Below, piece after piece: positions 9,015 to 16,597 of a DNA stretch of 50,646 bases. This DNA is from an uncultured Phycisphaerales bacterium (GTDB lineage Bacteria; Planctomycetota; Phycisphaerae; Sedimentisphaerales; Anaerobacaceae). The stretch covers positions 1 to 50,646 of the forward strand of contig CALEZT010000094.1 in NCBI GenBank assembly GCA_937927975.1, read 5' to 3'. Below the pieces are notes generated by a model that was not told the DNA's origin, did not search any database, and saw nothing but the letters and a program-made list of their open reading frames with translations. Position 1 is the first letter of the stretch; each line of letters begins with the position of its first letter. A program made the position numbers and the translations under genes.

Positions 9015-10157
9015 GTGGGCAAGGTTTCGTATTTCTTCGCGGGCGGCGGCACGGGCGGGCACATCTACCCGCTGCTGGCGGTGGCCGAACAGGTCCAGGC
9101 GCAACAGCCGGACGCTGAGATTCATTTCTTTCACAGCACGCGGGTTGTGGACCAGCGGGTCTTCGAGAAAACCGGGTTCGACCGGACGCCGCTTCCCGCA
9201 AGCGGCCTGTATGCGCATCCGGTCAAACTCCTGCGATTTGCGACGACGTTCCAGCAGAGCTGCCGGATCGCCATGCGCCAGATCGCCCGACGGGACAACG
9301 CGGTGGTCGTGGGGGCGGGCGGCTTCGTCGCCGGTCCGGTCTGCCGTGCGGGACGCAAGTTGGGCGTCCCTGTGGCGCTTTTGAACGTGGACATCATTCC
9401 CGGCCGGGCGAACTGGCTCAGCGCCCGCTGGGCCGATGAGATCTTCGTGCAGTTCGAGGAGAGCAAGAGCCACTTCCCTCGCACGCGGGCTGCGATGCGC
9501 ACGGTCGGATGTCCGCTGCGAAGCCGGTTCCTGCGACCCGATCCGAAGAAGGCGGCGGCAGACCTGGGCCTCGACTCGCAGAAACGCGTCCTGCTCGTCA
9601 CCGGCGCGTCGAGCGGGTCCACGAGGATCAACGAAGCGGTCTGCCGGTTGCTGGCGAAACTGGAGGCGTTCGCGGACCGATGGCAGATCGTTCATCTGAC
9701 CGGTCTGGACAACTATCAGGCGGTGCTCGACGGCTACCGCGGGACTCGTCTGAGTCACAAGGTGCTCGACTATTACGATGGGATGGCGGATCTTCTGGCA
9801 GTCGGGGATCTGGTGATCGGTCGAAGCGGGGCGGTCAGCGTGGCGGAGTATGCGGTCGCGGGCATCCCGAGCATTTGTCTGCCTTATCCGTTCCACAAGG
9901 ACAGGCATCAGTATCTCAATGCAGGCAAGCTGACCGAGGCCGGCGCCGCGGTGATCGTGGACGACGTCGCGGATACGGACGACCGCGTCGGTCGGCTCTG
10001 GAAGGAGCTGGAACCGCTGATGAGCGACGACGATCGGCGACGACGCATGGCGGAGGCGTGCAAACGAGTTGCCAGGCCCGATGCCGCTGCCCAGATCGCG
10101 TCCCGGCTTGTGGAAATGGCTCGCAGGGGTCAACCCGCCGGGATCGGCGGTCGCTGA
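9015..10157 (+). CDS. murG: Lipid II synthase (UDP-GlcNAc transferase) MurG
   Basis: MurG adds GlcNAc from UDP-GlcNAc to lipid I on the inner face of the membrane, making lipid II for FtsW-type polymerases. This 380-residue GT-B protein has the N-terminal GGGTGGH loop (residues 10-16), a second glycine patch GAGGFVAGPV (about 98-107), and the C-terminal GRSGAVSVAEYAVAG and PFHKDRHQ segments that bind UDP-GlcNAc. The GTG start at 9015 is decided by a strong AAGGAGG at 9003-9009, 5 nt upstream. The usual dcw neighbours (murD, murC, murB, ftsQ, ftsA, ftsZ) are absent. The upstream neighbour is the secreted protease, with ftsW before it. The stop is only 13 bp from the end of the convergent glycosyltransferase gene. 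Confidence 0.93.
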   Translation: MGKVSYFFAGGGTGGHIYPLLAVAEQVQAQQPDAEIHFFHSTRVVDQRVFEKTGFDRTPLPASGLYAHPVKLLRFATTFQQSCRIAMRQIARRDNAVVVGAGGFVAGPVCRAGRKLGVPVALLNVDIIPGRANWLSARWADEIFVQFEESKSHFPRTRAAMRTVGCPLRSRFLRPDPKKAAADLGLDSQKRVLLVTGASSGSTRINEAVCRLLAKLEAFADRWQIVHLTGLDNYQAVLDGYRGTRLSHKVLDYYDGMADLLAVGDLVIGRSGAVSVAEYAVAGIPSICLPYPFHKDRHQYLNAGKLTEAGAAVIVDDVADTDDRVGRLWKELEPLMSDDDRRRRMAEACKRVARPDAAAQIASRLVEMARRGQPAGIGGR

Positions 10158-10170
10158 CGGTCGCGGAGTC

Positions 10171-11958
10171 TCACACGCCCACGCAACTTGCCTGCTTGAC
10201 CTGTCTGTCGCGCGTCTGGAGAAGGTCCCTGAGCAGGTACTTGCACACGACTCGCTCCCAACTCATTTCGCAGGCCAGACGACATCCCTCGTGGATCATG
10301 CGTTCGAGCTGCGCATCGGTCCGGGGCAATCGTTCCAGGATCTCGCGGGCAACCCTTGCGCCTTCCGCGGCTTCGATGCGGTCGCGGGTCTTGCGGTCGA
10401 TCTGGAGCAGGTCTTCGATGTCCGTGCCGGGGCAGTTGCTCAACGTGGTGTAATCGGCCAGGATCACGTTGCGGAGGTTCTGGCCCCCGGCGACGTCGCG
10501 CAGGAACCCGGCGCAGCCGCAGACGTTGGTGACGACGCAGATGCCGCCGAAGGTGAGCGGTTCGAGTTGGGCGATTCCAAAGGGTTCGTAGATGCTCTGG
10601 CCGAACTCGACGTCCGCGCCCCGTCGGATGTCCATGAACTCCATGTCCTCAGGCATCTTCCGACCGCAGCTTGGCTGGTCGAAACCGAATTGGTTGAGGA
10701 ACACCGCCTTGATGCTGCGGCTTCGGGCGTTGAACCGTTGAATCGCGGTGTAGAACTCCGACTCGCCGCCCGAAAGGTCGGGCCAGCCTTCGCGGTGTGC
10801 GACGGGCCAGCCGTAGGTTGCCTCCATGTGATGGATGTCGCAGGTCCGACGTCGGGAAACCTCGGTCGAAAGCAGCAGGAACACCGCGGACTTGCCCTCT
10901 TCGCGAAGCCCTTTTTCCATCTGTTCCAGCACGAGCAGGTCCCGCCAGAGCCCTTTGCTTCGGACCAGTCGGGTCACATGGGTGAACACATAGTCCGGCC
11001 GGAAGCCCAGGAGGTTTTCGCAGTACCGCTGGAGTTTGTCGCGGGCCGCGTGCTTCTGTGTGAGGCTGATCTCGTAGGCGGGGATGCCGTTGTAGACGAT
11101 GTCGATGCTCGCCGTCTCGAATTCGGGGGCCAGGAACCGCATCTCCTCGGCCACGGAATCCCCGACGGCGTAGATGCGGTCACAGTGCTTGGCCGCCTCG
11201 ACGAGCGCGTGTTTGAAGTAGGTGTACTGATTCCCGAAGACCTCGTTGACGTAGAGGCGATCGGTGTGGGCCTGCCGCATGACGTTGTAGAACATCGTGT
11301 CGTGCCCGGGGTGTTCCTCGACGATCCGTCGGACGGTGGCCACTTCGTGGGCATAGAAGGCGGTGATGAAGTTGCAGTAGGGCTCCAGCTTGGCGGCCAG
11401 CGCCGTGGGCATTCCCATGAACTCATGGGCGAGGATCGTCGTCTGCCCGTCGGGAACGCCGAGGGCCTTGAGGACCGCGATGGCCGGCGGCGCGAGGCGG
11501 ACGTACTGCTCGTACTCCCAGAGATGTTCGTAAAGATGGCTTTGAATGCCGAACTCCTCGAAGAGCCGGCGCTTGAACTCGTTGAGCACAAGACCGTCCG
11601 TGTGGCGGACGTCGATCAGCAGGACCTCCGCGGCGCTGCGGACGCCGGTCTGCTCGTCGACAAAGGTCCGACGCCCGTAGACGATGCCGACGTTGAAGAG
11701 GCTCTCGATCCGACGGAACGCGGCGCTGTGGTCGGGGTGGATCAGGCCGTCGATGGAGGAGTAGATCACTTCGCCGCCGGGACCGAGGCGATCCTCCAGC
11801 GATCCGTCCACGGCGAACAGGGGACTGACCAGGATGGAGCGGCTGACCGCTTGCAGGTACGAGGGACAGGTGAAGAAACCCTGGAGCACCGCGCCAATCC
11901 CTCCGATTTTGCCGGCGGCCTCATGCGTGACGTGAACGACGACGTTTTCAGCGCCCAT
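10171..11958 (-). CDS. Glycogen-synthase-like GT-B glycosyltransferase
   Basis: This 595-residue protein starts MGAENVVVHVTHEAAGKIGG. The K-x-GG loop near the N terminus is the nucleotide-sugar site seen in glycogen and starch synthases. Near residues 485-510 the YEPFGIAQLEPLTFGG segment supplies the E-x7-E motif of retaining GT-B enzymes, followed by VVTNVCG, which recalls the eukaryotic-type (GT3) synthase C-terminal loop. It probably transfers glucose from a nucleotide donor to an alpha-glucan, but GT3, GT4 and GT5 cannot be separated by eye. The open frame extends 34 codons further upstream. ATG 11958 is chosen because GGAG-type sites lie just before it and the conserved sequence starts there. 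It ends 13 bp from murG, which is convergent. Confidence 0.75.
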   Translation of the reverse strand: MGAENVVVHVTHEAAGKIGGIGAVLQGFFTCPSYLQAVSRSILVSPLFAVDGSLEDRLGPGGEVIYSSIDGLIHPDHSAAFRRIESLFNVGIVYGRRTFVDEQTGVRSAAEVLLIDVRHTDGLVLNEFKRRLFEEFGIQSHLYEHLWEYEQYVRLAPPAIAVLKALGVPDGQTTILAHEFMGMPTALAAKLEPYCNFITAFYAHEVATVRRIVEEHPGHDTMFYNVMRQAHTDRLYVNEVFGNQYTYFKHALVEAAKHCDRIYAVGDSVAEEMRFLAPEFETASIDIVYNGIPAYEISLTQKHAARDKLQRYCENLLGFRPDYVFTHVTRLVRSKGLWRDLLVLEQMEKGLREEGKSAVFLLLSTEVSRRRTCDIHHMEATYGWPVAHREGWPDLSGGESEFYTAIQRFNARSRSIKAVFLNQFGFDQPSCGRKMPEDMEFMDIRRGADVEFGQSIYEPFGIAQLEPLTFGGICVVTNVCGCAGFLRDVAGGQNLRNVILADYTTLSNCPGTDIEDLLQIDRKTRDRIEAAEGARVAREILERLPRTDAQLERMIHEGCRLACEMSWERVVCKYLLRDLLQTRDRQVKQASCVGV

Positions 11959-12100
11959 AGTTGAGTCTCTCCAACTCCTCTTTTGCACCGATCCCAAGCG
12001 GGGCCAGCCTGCGCACAAAGTGTACGAAGTGATTGGAGGCGATCCAATTGGAAGACGCAAATCAGATGAAGTAATGGAAGGTCCGAAAATAACGGAGGGG

Positions 12101-12118
12101 GCGGGCGGTCTCGCCCGC
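12101..12118 (-). terminator. Hairpin downstream of the zinc-ribbon gene
   Basis: A 7-bp stem GCGGGCG/CGCCCGC with a 4-nt loop lies 39 bp past the stop of the gene at 12157. In the minus direction it is followed, after a C-rich stretch, by GTTATTTTC. It is a plausible weak intrinsic terminator that would separate this gene from the glycosyltransferase gene. Confidence 0.45.
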
Positions 12119-12156
12119 TATTTGGGGAACCGACGACCGGCGGATCGTGGAGCGGG

Positions 12157-12666
12157 CTAACTGATTCGCGTCCGCAGGTTTCGGATATAGCCCAGGAGGA
12201 CCTGCTTGGGGATGTCCTCCAACTCCGGGTCCGGCTCTTTGCTCGTGACGAGCTTGTCGAGAATCAGCGTCGCCTTGCGTCGGTGCGGCAGGATGAGCTC
12301 GGCGGTTCGCTGGGCGTCGTCGAGGTCGCCGTTGGCCATCTGTCGCAGGTAGCGCAGGATGAAGTCCGTCAGTTTCTCCTCGTGGATGTCCGTGGCGGGA
12401 GTAGGGGCCGGCCCGCCGGGGGCATCGGGGACATTTTTTTCCTGGAGGATGTCCCGCGTCAGCGCGAGAGTCTCGATCATGAGTTGCCGCTGACGCTGTT
12501 CCTCCGTCTGATCGATGGGGGCCAGCTTGAGCTCATCGTCGTCTGCGACCGGCTGGGGGACATAGATCTTGTTGTGGCACGCGGGACATTTGCCCCATTT
12601 GCCGCCCGCGCTATCCGGCGCCTCGATCTTCTTGCCGCAGAGGCTGCATTGTAGTCTGATGGTCAT
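12157..12666 (-). CDS. Small zinc-ribbon protein of unknown function
   Basis: This 169-residue soluble protein has an N-terminal zinc ribbon: two CxxC pairs at about residues 8-11 (CSLC) and 28-31 (CPAC), in a fold like those found at the start of many planctomycete proteins. The middle (about 50-90) is charged and proline-rich. The C-terminal part (about 95-169) is predicted helical with many Asp, Glu and Arg residues. There is no signal peptide or membrane segment. It lies 26 bp downstream of queF on the same strand, so the two may be co-transcribed, but nothing ties it to queuosine synthesis. A role in nucleic-acid or protein binding is possible but not shown. Confidence 0.7.
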   Translation of the reverse strand: MTIRLQCSLCGKKIEAPDSAGGKWGKCPACHNKIYVPQPVADDDELKLAPIDQTEEQRQRQLMIETLALTRDILQEKNVPDAPGGPAPTPATDIHEEKLTDFILRYLRQMANGDLDDAQRTAELILPHRRKATLILDKLVTSKEPDPELEDIPKQVLLGYIRNLRTRIS

Positions 12667-12692
12667 TCCAGCACCTCATCTGGGGTTTCTCA

Positions 12693-13046
12693 TCAACTGC
12701 CTGCCGTATATTCGGCCGCGACGTCGGTTGTGATGCCGCCGCGCGGGGTGAATCGGGCCGTCACTTTCATCCAGCGGGGCCTGCACGCGCCGGTCAGGTC
12801 GTCCAGGATGTCGTTGGTCAGCGATTCATAGAAGATGCCCTTGTTGCGATAGTTCTGGAGATAGAACTTGAGGCTCTTGAGCTCGATGCAGACCTTGTCG
12901 GGGCAGTACTCGATCGTGATCTCGCCGAAGTCGGGCTGGCCCGTCTTGGGACAGACGCTCGTAAACTCCGGGCACCGGATCGTGATCCGGTACTGGCGTC
13001 CGGGACGCGGGTTGTCGAACACGTCTATCATCTGGCAGTCGGCCAT
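12693..13046 (-). CDS. queF: NADPH-dependent preQ0 reductase QueF
   Basis: QueF reduces the nitrile of 7-cyano-7-deazaguanine (preQ0) to the amine preQ1 in the queuosine pathway. This 117-residue protein is of the short, single-domain type. The nucleophile is Cys32 in [13 protein letters not shown], with the catalytic Asp at 39, and the QueF signature ELKSLKFY is at residues 55-62. The open frame runs far upstream, but ATG 13046 is preceded by AAGGA 5 nt away and starts at the natural N terminus. It is divergent from queC-queE across a 217-bp region. QueD and the tRNA-inserting transglycosylase are not in this window. Confidence 0.93.
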   Translation of the reverse strand: MADCQMIDVFDNPRPGRQYRITIRCPEFTSVCPKTGQPDFGEITIEYCPDKVCIELKSLKFYLQNYRNKGIFYESLTNDILDDLTGACRPRWMKVTARFTPRGGITTDVAAEYTAGS

Positions 13047-13107
13047 GTATGTCCTTCGCAGGAGTCTGGGAAGCGGGTCTGATCCTCCACTTCCGGAACT
13101 CGAGTCC

Positions 13108-13133
13108 TTGTTTCTTGTCGGGTCCAGTATAAT
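13108..13133 (+). promoter_or_regulatory. Candidate promoter for queC-queE
   Basis: An exact TATAAT (13128-13133) lies 131 bp upstream of queC. TTGTTT at 13108-13113 could be the -35, but the 14-nt spacer is short. I looked for a preQ1 riboswitch in the leader and saw none. Confidence 0.35.
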
Positions 13134-13263
13134 CCCCGTGACATCGTCGGACAAGCCCGAACCGCGAAAATGGATCGACAGGCCGAACCGGAGGCGATAC
13201 CATGAGGCCCAGTCCGGGGGCGCGCCCTGGACATACATTATCGGTCGTGCACGGGATGGGAAC

Positions 13264-13965
13264 GTGGTGCAAGCCAAAGCGATTGTGTTGTTGAGCGGAG
13301 GCCTGGACTCGGCGACGGCCCTGGCCATCGCGCGCAAAGAGGGGTTTGCGTGTCATGCTCTGACCTTTCGCTACGGCCAGCGGCACAGCCGGGAGATCGA
13401 TGCGGCCAGGCGGGTGGCCCGATCGCTGGGCGCCCTCGAGCATCGGCTGATCGAGATCGACCTGCGGGCTTTGGGCGGCTCGGCCCTCACCGATTCTCAG
13501 ATCGAGGTGCCGAAAGACCGGTCAGATCTGGGGGATTCAAGCGATATTCCGCTGACCTACGTCCCTGCAAGAAACACGATCTTTCTGAGTTATGCTCTGG
13601 CCTGGGCCGAAGTGCTGGGAGCTTTCGACCTTTTCATCGGCGTCAATTCGACCGACTACAGCGGGTACCCCGACTGCCGGGCGGAGTTCATCGCTGCGTT
13701 CGAGACCATGGCCAATCTGGCGACCGCGGCCGCGGTTCAGGGCAAAGGTCGATACCGAATTCACACGCCGATCCTGGAAATGACGAAGGCCCAGATTATC
13801 CGCACCGGGACAGGGCTCGGCGTGGACTATTCGCTCACGCACAGTTGCTATGACCCGGACCCAGAGGGTCGAAGCTGCGGACGGTGTGATTCGTGCCGAC
13901 TGCGGCTCAAAGGCTTCGCCCAAGCGGGGCTGACCGATCCCATCTCGTATGTCGAGCGGACCTGA
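13264..13965 (+). CDS. queC: 7-cyano-7-deazaguanine synthase QueC
   Basis: QueC converts 7-carboxy-7-deazaguanine to preQ0 using ATP and ammonia. This 233-residue protein has the pyrophosphatase P-loop LLSGGLDS at residues 9-16, the conserved FRYGQRH (about 38-44), an R-N-T-I-F-L-S segment near residue 100, and the zinc-binding cysteines 195, 205, 208 and 211 (C-x9-C-x2-C-x2-C). Start codons GTG 13264 and GTG 13267 are both in frame behind GGGATGGGA. The open frame extends further upstream without a ribosome site. It is followed after 2 bp by queE, so the two genes are translationally close and in one operon. The usual protein length is about 220-235. Confidence 0.93.
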   Translation: MVQAKAIVLLSGGLDSATALAIARKEGFACHALTFRYGQRHSREIDAARRVARSLGALEHRLIEIDLRALGGSALTDSQIEVPKDRSDLGDSSDIPLTYVPARNTIFLSYALAWAEVLGAFDLFIGVNSTDYSGYPDCRAEFIAAFETMANLATAAAVQGKGRYRIHTPILEMTKAQIIRTGTGLGVDYSLTHSCYDPDPEGRSCGRCDSCRLRLKGFAQAGLTDPISYVERT

Positions 13966-13967
13966 CG

Positions 13968-14651
13968 ATGCGCGTGGTTGAGGTGTTCCATTCTCTGCAA
14001 GGCGAGGGAACACTCGTGGGTGTGCCGAGCGTGTTCGTTCGCCTGGCCGGGTGTCCGCTTCGGTGCCGCTGGTGCGACACTGCCTATGCCTGGGACTACT
14101 CGACCGGGGACGAACTCGATCCCGCTGGAATCGTCGAGCGGATCAGGCACTGGCCTTGCAGCCACGTCGTTCTGACCGGCGGGGAACCTCTGGTGGGCGA
14201 GAATCTTGCCGTTCGCCAGGGAATCGTCGGTTTGACCCACTGTCTCAAGGCTCTCGGCAAACACGTTACGATCGAGACCGCCGGGATCCTTTTCGTGCCC
14301 GACTTGGCCTGCGATCTGATGAGCATCAGCCCCAAACTGGGGAGTGCGGCTTTGTTGTCGAATCACCAGATCGTGCGCGCGGACCCGACGGTTCTGAGTC
14401 GATTGATCGCGACATACCCCTGTCAGCTCAAGTTCGTGATCGAGTCGCCGGGGGATATCGATGAGGTTCAAGGGCTTCTCGGCTCGTTGGGCCCGATCGA
14501 TCCGGCCTGCGTCCTGCTCATGCCTCAGGCCCGTACGCGCGATCAACTCCTGGCGAGCTCGCCAATGGTCGCGGAGCTATGCCGGAAGACAGGTTTTCGC
14601 TTTTGTGACCGTCTTCACATCTGGCTTTGGAGCGACGAACGCGAGCGGTAA
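13968..14651 (+). CDS. queE: 7-carboxy-7-deazaguanine synthase QueE (radical SAM)
   Basis: QueE is a radical SAM enzyme that rearranges 6-carboxy-tetrahydropterin into 7-carboxy-7-deazaguanine, the substrate of QueC. In this 227-residue protein the substrate-binding SLQGEG is at residues 9-14. The Fe-S cluster cysteines are 29, 33 and 36 (C-x3-C-x2-C), so this is the standard spacing rather than a variant. The S-adenosylmethionine-binding TGGEPL follows at about residue 67. ATG 13968 begins 2 bp after the queC stop and starts at the conserved N terminus. Together with queC and divergent queF it covers three of the four steps from GTP to preQ1, with QueD missing here. Confidence 0.93.
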   Translation: MRVVEVFHSLQGEGTLVGVPSVFVRLAGCPLRCRWCDTAYAWDYSTGDELDPAGIVERIRHWPCSHVVLTGGEPLVGENLAVRQGIVGLTHCLKALGKHVTIETAGILFVPDLACDLMSISPKLGSAALLSNHQIVRADPTVLSRLIATYPCQLKFVIESPGDIDEVQGLLGSLGPIDPACVLLMPQARTRDQLLASSPMVAELCRKTGFRFCDRLHIWLWSDERER

Positions 14652-14693
14652 GCATGCCGGAGCCCGAAACTGGGCCTGTCACAGGAGAATCGC

Positions 14694-14843
14694 ATGAAAA
14701 TGACAGTTGACAACATGCGAGTCATAGGAGATACTCTTCAATCTCCGCAGGGCTTCGGTCTGGAACCGGCGATTTTGCCCCGGGCCGGCGGAGGCGATGT
14801 AACTATCGCGCGGGTGGCGGAACTGGCAGACGCGCTACTTTGA
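14694..14843 (+). CDS. Possible 49-residue small protein overlapping tRNA-Leu
   Basis: A 49-codon frame starts at ATG 14694 with AGGAG at 14683-14687, 6 nt upstream, 42 bp after queE. It runs through the tRNA promoter and into the tRNA gene, where its TGA stop falls in the anticodon loop. The product (MKMTVDNMRVIGD... start) matches nothing I recognise. The strong ribosome site is the only evidence, and chance is a fair alternative. Confidence 0.25.
   Translation: MKMTVDNMRVIGDTLQSPQGFGLEPAILPRAGGGDVTIARVAELADALL
14707..14735 (+). promoter_or_regulatory. Promoter of tRNA-Leu
   Basis: A perfect -35 TTGACA (14707-14712), a 17-nt spacer and GATACT (14730-14735, four of six matches to TATAAT). 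It would start transcription about 65 nt before the tRNA. This is the best sigma-70-type promoter in the window. Confidence 0.6.
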
Positions 14844-14891
14844 GGTGGTAGTGCCCGTAAGGGCTTGGAGGTTCAAATCCTCTCCCGCGCA
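14808..14891 (+). tRNA. tRNA-Leu (anticodon GAG)
   Basis: This 84-nt class II tRNA folds fully. The acceptor stem is GCGCGGG (14808-14814) with CCCGCGC (14884-14890). The D-arm is followed by the anticodon stem CTACT/GGTAG with loop TTGAGGT, giving anticodon GAG, which reads CUC and CUU. A long variable arm (TGCCCGTAAGGGCTT region) is typical of Leu. The T arm contains GGTTCAAATCC. The discriminator is A73, and no CCA is encoded. Overall it resembles the bacterial Leu tRNAs starting G-x-GGTGGCGGAA. Confidence 0.95.
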
Positions 14892-14899
14892 TTTCCCTC

Positions 14900-14916
14900 C
14901 GGCTCCGACGGAGCCG
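14900..14916 (+). terminator. Hairpin just after tRNA-Leu
   Basis: A 7-bp stem CGGCTCC/GGAGCCG with a 3-nt loop, followed by TCCTCTTGT. It starts 9 nt past the tRNA and fits an intrinsic terminator, although the U-tract is weak. Confidence 0.5.
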
Positions 14917-15016
14917 TCCTCTTGTGCCTTCCCTGTCTTCTGACCCCGGATGATTCCCTTGACGCACTGAATCAGCCGGCGATAGCATAGGCGACCGATG
15001 TGAAAGGAGGCCGACC

Positions 15017-16414
15017 ATGGTCCGAAGCGGCGGAGAGATGGACTCATTGGGGAAAGACGCCATGGCTCCGAGGCGACATCTGTGGGCATACGTTTGGCGT
15101 GCCACCCTGGCTCTTCTGCTGTGTTGCGTCGCGCTGGTCCTGGTTCTGCGATGGCACTGGCGGCGCGAGTTCTCCAGGCGGATCGAAGCCATTCGCGCGG
15201 CAGGCTACCCGGCTACGCCGCAGGAACTCGATGCCTGGTACAAATACCCTCAATCCGGCGTCAACGCCGCGCACTGGATCATGGAAGCGGGAGCTCTCTA
15301 TGTGGAGCCGTCCAAGGAGGACTGGGAACGGCTCCTGCCGATCGTCTTCAGGACGCGGCATTCAGATCCGACTGATCCGGCCCGGGCGCTTGACCCGGAT
15401 CTGATGCGCCTTCTGGAGCAGTATGTCCAGGTCAATTCCACGGCTCTCAAGTCCTTGTACGACGGCGCTGCCATCGACGAATGCCGGTACCCGACCGACC
15501 TGTCGAAAGGGGCCGGTGTTGTGATGACGCACATTTCGCACGTCCGCGAAGGCATGCTGATGTTGTGCTTGGAGGCGGTTCTGCATGCTGAGCGGGGAGA
15601 CCCCAATCGTGCGGTCGAAGCGATCCAGACCTCGCTGCACGTCACGGGCACCTTGGATGATGAGCCGGTCATGGTCTCGCACATGGTGGCGGCCTCTGGG
15701 GCAAGCGTCGCCAGTGTAACGCTCGAACGCATGCTGAATCGCGTCGAACTCACAGACGCGCAACTGGAGACGCTGTGCGAGGCTTTCCTGGACCGCAGCG
15801 GCCACGAGGGACTGCTGACGGCTCTTGTGGGGGAACGATGCCTGACGTATCCACTGTTTGACAGCCCGCAAACGCTGGATCGCACGTATCATGACCATCT
15901 TGCTCCCAAGGCTCTACTGGAGATCTACGACGGTTTCGGCCTGGCCGCCAGGGATGGAATCGGCTACCTCGGTTTCATTGAGGAATGCATCAGAATCGCA
16001 CAGAGCCCAGTGTCTCGGCATGGCGCTGGTGTCGAGGCCGCACGGGCCCGCTGGCTCCGCGACAGGAAGAGCATTTTGTTCTCGCAGATCGGCTATGGAG
16101 CCCATGCCATGATCTATGAGGCTACACATGCATCGCCGCGAGAAATGGCTCGCGTGCTGCTGGCGGTGGAGAGATTTCGCCTCGCGCACGGCACGCTTCC
16201 GGATGCGATCGATTCGCTCGTGCCGCAATACCTCTCGAGCGTCCCCGAGGACCCGCACGACGGCAAGCCGTTGCGGTACAAGCGGCTGGATCGCGGCTAC
16301 ATGGTCTACAGCGTGGGCGAGGACGGCAGGGACGACGGCGGCAAGCAGGCGCCTCCCAAGGACGCCCGGAAGAGCAACGAGACCTGGGATTTCGTCTTTC
16401 AGGTTCGGCGATAG
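15017..16414 (+). CDS. Membrane-anchored protein of unknown function
   Basis: This 465-residue protein has a single N-terminal membrane segment (about residues 27-46, leucine- and valine-rich) after a short basic cytoplasmic stretch, so the rest probably faces outward. The body is mainly helical. The last 100 residues contain an R-F-R-L-AHGTLPDAIDSLVPQYL segment and then DPHDGKPLRYKR and YSVGEDGRDDGG. That ending recalls the C-terminal part of type II secretion pseudopilins and related planctomycete proteins, where Asp residues bind calcium. There is no N-terminal pilin cleavage motif, so it is not a pilin. A strong AAAGGAGG at 15003-15010 decides the start. It stands alone between the tRNA and the MoxR block. 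Function unknown. Confidence 0.75.
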   Translation: MVRSGGEMDSLGKDAMAPRRHLWAYVWRATLALLLCCVALVLVLRWHWRREFSRRIEAIRAAGYPATPQELDAWYKYPQSGVNAAHWIMEAGALYVEPSKEDWERLLPIVFRTRHSDPTDPARALDPDLMRLLEQYVQVNSTALKSLYDGAAIDECRYPTDLSKGAGVVMTHISHVREGMLMLCLEAVLHAERGDPNRAVEAIQTSLHVTGTLDDEPVMVSHMVAASGASVASVTLERMLNRVELTDAQLETLCEAFLDRSGHEGLLTALVGERCLTYPLFDSPQTLDRTYHDHLAPKALLEIYDGFGLAARDGIGYLGFIEECIRIAQSPVSRHGAGVEAARARWLRDRKSILFSQIGYGAHAMIYEATHASPREMARVLLAVERFRLAHGTLPDAIDSLVPQYLSSVPEDPHDGKPLRYKRLDRGYMVYSVGEDGRDDGGKQAPPKDARKSNETWDFVFQVRR

Positions 16415-16462
16415 CGGCTTGCACATCCTCTGAAAAGGGTATCCCGCGAGGACAAATGAGCC

Positions 16463-16468
16463 TATAAT
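16463..16468 (+). promoter_or_regulatory. Possible -10 box upstream of the MoxR/VWA gene block
   Basis: An exact TATAAT lies 130 bp before the first gene of the 16598-31083 block, in a GC-rich spacer. No clear -35 is seen. If used, it would give a leader of about 120 nt. Confidence 0.3.
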
Positions 16469-16597
16469 TCGGTTGGGTGTTTTTGTACGCGTCGTAACGT
16501 TTGATTCCGGGCCGCGTCATAAAAGCAGGCGGCCGAAGAGCGGGCCGCGAGGACGACGCGTAACTTGTTGGATTATAGGGATTAAGGATAAGACGGG

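Noticed and set aside
5482..9201. 1239-codon open frame antisense to the subtilase
   Set aside because: It is a low-complexity shadow of the repeats on the other strand, without any domain; GC-rich codon bias produces such frames.
13047..13263. preQ1 riboswitch before queC
   Set aside because: I could not see the expected short pseudoknot or the aptamer's A-rich tail. This is a visual judgement and a covariance search would settle it.
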